From contig JAIXOX010000005.1 of NCBI GenBank assembly GCA_027486555.1, positions 1 through 35,205 on the forward strand: a stretch of DNA of 35,205 nucleotides. The letters are read 5' to 3'. A program made the translations under genes and the position numbers. Shown one piece after another: positions 32,284-35,205 of this stretch (position 1 is the stretch's first letter; every line of letters starts with the position of its first letter). The notes under the pieces were generated by a model. The model saw nothing but the letters and a program-made list of their open reading frames with translations. It searched no databases and was not told where the DNA came from. The DNA is from Comamonadaceae bacterium (lineage in GTDB: Bacteria > Pseudomonadota > Gammaproteobacteria > Burkholderiales > Burkholderiaceae_C).

Positions 32284-32974
32284 GCGCATACCCATGCAAT
32301 TGGTCCGAACCACCGGCCGCATGCACGCTCACATTGAACGACACGATCACCCGGTCGGCCGTGCCGTGGTAGGGCATGGCCTGGTGGGCCAGCCACGAGG
32401 GGAACACCACCAGCTGGCCCGGCACCGGTTCGATGTCGAGGTGGGCGTTTTGCAAATAGGCGTTGCCAAAGTCCATGGCCGCGCCGCCCAGGCGGTTGAA
32501 GTGCGGGCCGTAAAAGCGGGTCACGCCATTGGCCGCGCCCAGCACCGGGTGTTGGCAGCGCTGTTCGGGCGGGTCCACTTGCAGGCAATACACGCCCGAC
32601 CACGAACAGTTGCCATGGGTGTGCACATCGTGGTGGCTGCCCTGGCTGGAGATTTGATACCAGATGCCGCGCAGCGCGATCTGAAAACCCGGTTTGGCTT
32701 CAGGCCAAGCGCCTTGGTTGGCCAGCACCACGGTCTGGCGCACGCTGTCCACGATGAAGCGCACCAGCTGTTCCCACTCGGCCAAGCGAATGCGTTGCAG
32801 CAAATCATCGCGGCTGGCGTAGAAAGCTTTGGGCTCACCCGACACGGCCGGGTCGGTGGCGCGCATCGTCTGAAACACCCGCACCAACACCTCGTTGACC
32901 GCCTCGGCTTGCGCAAAGCGGTGCACGCCGATGGGCGTGTGCCACAACTGGTGGAGCGGGTTGGGCTGGAGCAT
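32276..32974 (-). CDS. 2OG-Fe(II) oxygenase-like protein (TIGR02466-like)
   Basis: This 232-residue protein resembles the putative 2-oxoglutarate/Fe(II) oxygenases of the TIGR02466 type. The pattern HHDVHTHGNCSWSGVYCL holds the first metal ligands. A segment PGQLVVFPSWLAHQAMPYHG with a conserved His and then DRVIVSFNVSV with the Arg usual for binding the 2-oxoglutarate carboxylate close the double-stranded beta-helix. The start at 32974 is chosen because a longer frame would overlap the MocA-like gene. It overlaps the membrane protein gene by 8 bases. No known step in molybdenum cofactor handling needs such an oxygenase, so its role here is open; protein or metabolite hydroxylation are possible. 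Confidence 0.65.
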   Translation of the reverse strand: MLQPNPLHQLWHTPIGVHRFAQAEAVNEVLVRVFQTMRATDPAVSGEPKAFYASRDDLLQRIRLAEWEQLVRFIVDSVRQTVVLANQGAWPEAKPGFQIALRGIWYQISSQGSHHDVHTHGNCSWSGVYCLQVDPPEQRCQHPVLGAANGVTRFYGPHFNRLGGAAMDFGNAYLQNAHLDIEPVPGQLVVFPSWLAHQAMPYHGTADRVIVSFNVSVHAAGGSDQLHGYAHV

Positions 32975-32990
32975 GGCGATCTTGTGCGGC

Positions 32991-33671
32991 TCAGGCCGTG
33001 ACCACCCCATCAGCCGGCCACTTGAGCCGGTGCCCGGTGCGTGCGGCCAGCGCCTCGATGTCTTCGAGCGTGTCCACATCGGTGCGGTAGCGGTTGTTGG
33101 TGCTGACCCAAGCGTGCACTTGTTCGGGGTTGGCCGACTGCCATTGGCGGCAGCCCACGTTGGCCGCGCCCGCCAAAATTTGGTCGCGCACTTCGGTGCT
33201 GAACATGACCGGGTTGCCCGGCAGACCGTCGATCGTGGGCTGCACCACTTGCGCGCCCTCAGGCCGCTTTTTGTAGGCCCCGATCAGGTCGTTGATGTCT
33301 TGTGAATTGATCAGCGGCTGGTCGGCCAGGGCCACCAGCACCGCGTCGAGTTTGGGCGACAGCGCCTGCAAGCCCAGACGCAGCGAAGAAATCTGCCCAG
33401 CGTCCGGATCGGGGTTGCGCACCAGCGTGACGGGGAATTCTTTCACCGCCTCTTCGATGCGGTCAGCGTAGTGGCCCAACACCACCACCACCTCGTCCAC
33501 CCCCGCGCCCGACAGCGCGATCAGCTGGCGGCGAATGAGCGGAACGCCGCCCAACTCCAGCAGGCTTTTGGGGCGGTGCCCCATGCGCGAGCCCGAGCCC
33601 GCCGCCAACAACACCGCGCCCACGGTGACGCGGCTGTACAAGCCCCCACCGCCTTTGAGAATGCAACCCAT
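32991..33671 (-). CDS. MocA-like molybdenum cofactor nucleotidyltransferase
   Basis: This 226-residue GT-A-fold protein would attach CMP (or a similar nucleotide) to molybdopterin, giving the dinucleotide form used by xanthine-dehydrogenase-type enzymes. The nucleotide-binding motif VLLAAGSGSRMGHRPKSLLELGG is split over about residues 19-41, ADQPLINSQDIND is the metal-binding region, and GLPGNPVMFS is typical of MocA/MobA-like proteins. Starts at 33671 and 33689 are both in frame; the shorter avoids overlap with the gene before it. It stands between the XdhC-family gene with the Cys-rich tail and the 2OG-oxygenase-like gene. Together with the two XdhC-family proteins it supplies the cofactor for the IorB-like subunit. 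Confidence 0.85.
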   Translation of the reverse strand: MGCILKGGGGLYSRVTVGAVLLAAGSGSRMGHRPKSLLELGGVPLIRRQLIALSGAGVDEVVVVLGHYADRIEEAVKEFPVTLVRNPDPDAGQISSLRLGLQALSPKLDAVLVALADQPLINSQDINDLIGAYKKRPEGAQVVQPTIDGLPGNPVMFSTEVRDQILAGAANVGCRQWQSANPEQVHAWVSTNNRYRTDVDTLEDIEALAARTGHRLKWPADGVVTA

Positions 33672-33673
33672 AT

Positions 33674-34789
33674 TCAGCCTCCGCAGCAAGAAGATTTAAC
33701 CGATGCTGCCACAGTGACCAAGGTCAGCGCAGGTTCGGTTGTCAAGGCCGGGACGACGCCGAATTCGGACGCCATGGCTGCGGGTGCGGCTGCGGCCTTT
33801 TTGGCCCCACCACAGCAACTGTTGGCAGCCACCGGTGCAACAGCCTTCTCGCTTGCGCTCTCCTTGGGCTCGCTGGCCGCAGTTGTCGAGCAGCAAGAAG
33901 ACGACCCAGCAGCAGAAGCTTCTAAAGATGGCACAGCCGCTGCAGACGACACTGAAGCCCTGGAAGCAACCAAAGCAGCCTGAACCTGAGGCACCAAAGT
34001 CTCGCGCCCACGCCGCGCTGCCACCACCGAAGTCAGCACCGACAAAGCAATTTCTTCGGGCGTTTGCGCCCCAATGAACTCACCCGCTGGGGCCACAATG
34101 CGGGCCACCGCCGCCGGGTCTTCGCCACTGGCGACCAGGCTCTCCAGCAGCACCGCTGCCTTGCGCGCACTGGCCACAAACCACAGGCCCTGCGGCTGCA
34201 AGGCGAGCGCGGCTTTGAGGCCCTGCACATCACGGCGGCCTTGGGTGGCCACGACCACAAAGGGCGATGCCAAACGGGCGCTCACCCCAGCCGCGTCGTC
34301 GCTGTCCAGCACGGTGTCGGCATCCGGAAAATCTGCAGCCTGTGCGCCCTGCGCCACCACCGCCACCCGAAGGCCCACACGCGGGGCCAGGCCCACCAGC
34401 GCACGCGCCACAGGCGAGTCGCCCACCACCGTCAAGGTGGCGCTGGGCATGACCGGGTCAATGAACAATTCGAGTGTGCCGCCCGAGTGGCAGGCCATGC
34501 CGAATTCGAGCACATCGCCCAGGTCGCGCTCAGCGCTTTCATCCGAGGGTGCGATGCGGATCTTGCGCGGCTGGCCGTCCAGCAAGGCGCGGCGCACGGT
34601 CTTGATGACGGCGGGCTGGGCGCAGCCGCCACCGATCCAGCCGTGGATTTGACCGTCCGGCGTGACGACCGCTTTGTCGCCCGCCTTGCCCGAGGTGGGG
34701 GCTTGGGCGCTCAAGACCGTGACCAAGGCAAAAGGCAGGTCCGCGCTTTGCAGGCGGGCGGCTTGGGTGATCCATTCGTTGCGGTTCAT
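33674..34789 (-). CDS. XdhC-family protein with Cys-Cys-rich C-terminal tail
   Basis: This 371-residue XdhC-family protein has a start at ATG 34789; an in-frame TTG at 34804 is less likely. The N-terminal part has GWIGGGCAQPAVI with the conserved Cys and the middle a Rossmann region (LTVVGDSPVARALVG). The family end shows as GEFIGAQTPEEIALSVLTSVVAARRG (about 247-272). After that a low-complexity Ala/Ser/Glu tail of about 75 residues carries three Cys-Cys motifs: SCCST (299-300), SCCGG (325-326) and a final SCCGG (368-369). Such a tail is not part of a usual XdhC protein and looks like a metal- or sulfur-handling extension. The gene ends 2 bases before the MocA-like start, so the two are cotranscribed. 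Confidence 0.8.
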   Translation of the reverse strand: MNRNEWITQAARLQSADLPFALVTVLSAQAPTSGKAGDKAVVTPDGQIHGWIGGGCAQPAVIKTVRRALLDGQPRKIRIAPSDESAERDLGDVLEFGMACHSGGTLELFIDPVMPSATLTVVGDSPVARALVGLAPRVGLRVAVVAQGAQAADFPDADTVLDSDDAAGVSARLASPFVVVATQGRRDVQGLKAALALQPQGLWFVASARKAAVLLESLVASGEDPAAVARIVAPAGEFIGAQTPEEIALSVLTSVVAARRGRETLVPQVQAALVASRASVSSAAAVPSLEASAAGSSSCCSTTAASEPKESASEKAVAPVAANSCCGGAKKAAAAPAAMASEFGVVPALTTEPALTLVTVAASVKSSCCGG

Positions 34790-34813
34790 GGGGGATTCTT
34801 TCAAGGCTCAAAT

Positions 34814-35205
34814 TCAATGCAAAACGTGTCGGGCAGCGGCCAAATCGGCCAGGCTGGCCAACGGCACAAAGCGTTCAATGCGGCTGCGGGCGCGCTGCAA
34901 GGCCCCCGCTGCGGGCACTTGGCGCGTGGGGTGAAACCAGGTAATGCGGACACCGCGTGCGCGCACTTCCTGCAAGGCGGCATCCAGCAGGTCGGGGCCG
35001 TCGGTGTCAAAGCCGTCCGAGAACACCCACACGCGTGCGCCCCGGTTGAGCTGGGCGCGGGCGTGCTGGCGGACAAATTCTTGCATGCTGGCGGCGATGC
35101 GTGTGCCGCCACCAAAGCCTGCGGTGACCGCGTTCACTTTTTCCTGGATGGCGGGGGTGTCGCGGTGCATGTAGGGCGTGACTTCGGCCAAGCGGGTGTG
35201 GAACA
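34814..35205 (-). CDS. CoxE-like VWA-domain protein, 5' end missing
   Basis: Only the C-terminal part is in the window; the frame stays open to the end, so the Leu codon TTG at 35191 is internal. The sequence HTRLAEVTPYM, then AGFGGGTRIAASMQEF and WVFSDGFDTD, matches the C-terminal half of the von Willebrand factor A domain of CoxE proteins, which help assemble carbon monoxide dehydrogenase and related molybdenum hydroxylases. It probably works with a MoxR-type ATPase (CoxD), which would be expected just beyond the window. It lies 24 bases before the XdhC-family gene and is the most upstream visible gene of the operon. Confidence 0.8.
   Translation of the reverse strand, partial: FHTRLAEVTPYMHRDTPAIQEKVNAVTAGFGGGTRIAASMQEFVRQHARAQLNRGARVWVFSDGFDTDGPDLLDAALQEVRARGVRITWFHPTRQVPAAGALQRARSRIERFVPLASLADLAAARHVLH

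Noticed and set aside
31414..33001. Long + strand open frames opposite the membrane protein and oxygenase-like genes
   Set aside because: Their composition is biased and no domain is seen; the minus-strand reading has clear hydrophobic and oxygenase motifs and fits the operon.

Overview
The window looks like a chromosomal piece of a heterotrophic betaproteobacterium, order Burkholderiales, most likely Comamonadaceae. The basis is the gene families: several Bug (TctC-type) solute-binding proteins, TRAP transport, CaiB and IclR catabolic modules, a gentisate pathway, and an XdhC/CoxE-type molybdenum-hydroxylase operon. The DNA is mostly GC-rich. This placement rests on recognising families by eye, not on a search.

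Layout. (1) 1-6393, + strand: the end of a gentisate pathway. It holds gentisate 1,2-dioxygenase (cut by the window start), fumarylpyruvate hydrolase, a GAF/Fis regulator without the AAA+ domain, a Tat-type GMC oxidoreductase and an aldehyde dehydrogenase. Together these could oxidise an alcohol to an aldehyde and then an acid, and open an aromatic ring. A strong terminator closes the block near 6.5 kb. (2) 6727-16049: a visibly less GC-rich catabolic island. A minus-strand operon (VOC protein, TRAP DctP, fused DctQM, epimerase-like protein, SDR) is divergent from a plus-strand operon (HTD2/MaoC-like hydratase, CaiB CoA-transferase, Bug protein). A convergent IclR regulator ends the block, and a similar palindrome lies in the divergent promoter and upstream of iclR. 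The substrate is unknown. (3) 16050-19837: a low-density accessory stretch. It has non-coding DNA, a YihY-type membrane protein, a decayed LysR gene, and a DUF3800 gene that converges on a short candidate structured RNA. (4) 19838-25800, + strand: a four-carbon acid-sugar (threonate/erythronate-type) operon. It encodes a Bug protein, a dehydrogenase, a DUF1537 kinase, an aldolase/decarboxylase-family protein with altered active-site motifs, an OtnI isomerase and a TauE/SafE permease. Its spacers are filled with palindromic repeats. (5) 25922-27085: a glycerophosphodiesterase lipoprotein with a possible Pho box, closed by a bidirectional terminator. (6) 27180-35205, minus strand: a molybdenum hydroxylase operon. 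It has a Tat-exported IorB-like large subunit, an IorA-like [2Fe-2S] subunit, two XdhC-family proteins (one with a Cys-Cys-rich tail), a MocA-like nucleotidyltransferase and a CoxE-like VWA protein running off the end. A 2OG-Fe(II) oxygenase-like protein and a polytopic membrane protein sit inside it.

The most unusual points are the DUF3800/RNA pair, the divergent OtnC-like protein, the GMC enzyme whose second catalytic position is Met, and the two unexpected genes inside the molybdenum operon. No rRNA, tRNA, CRISPR array or intact insertion sequence was seen.
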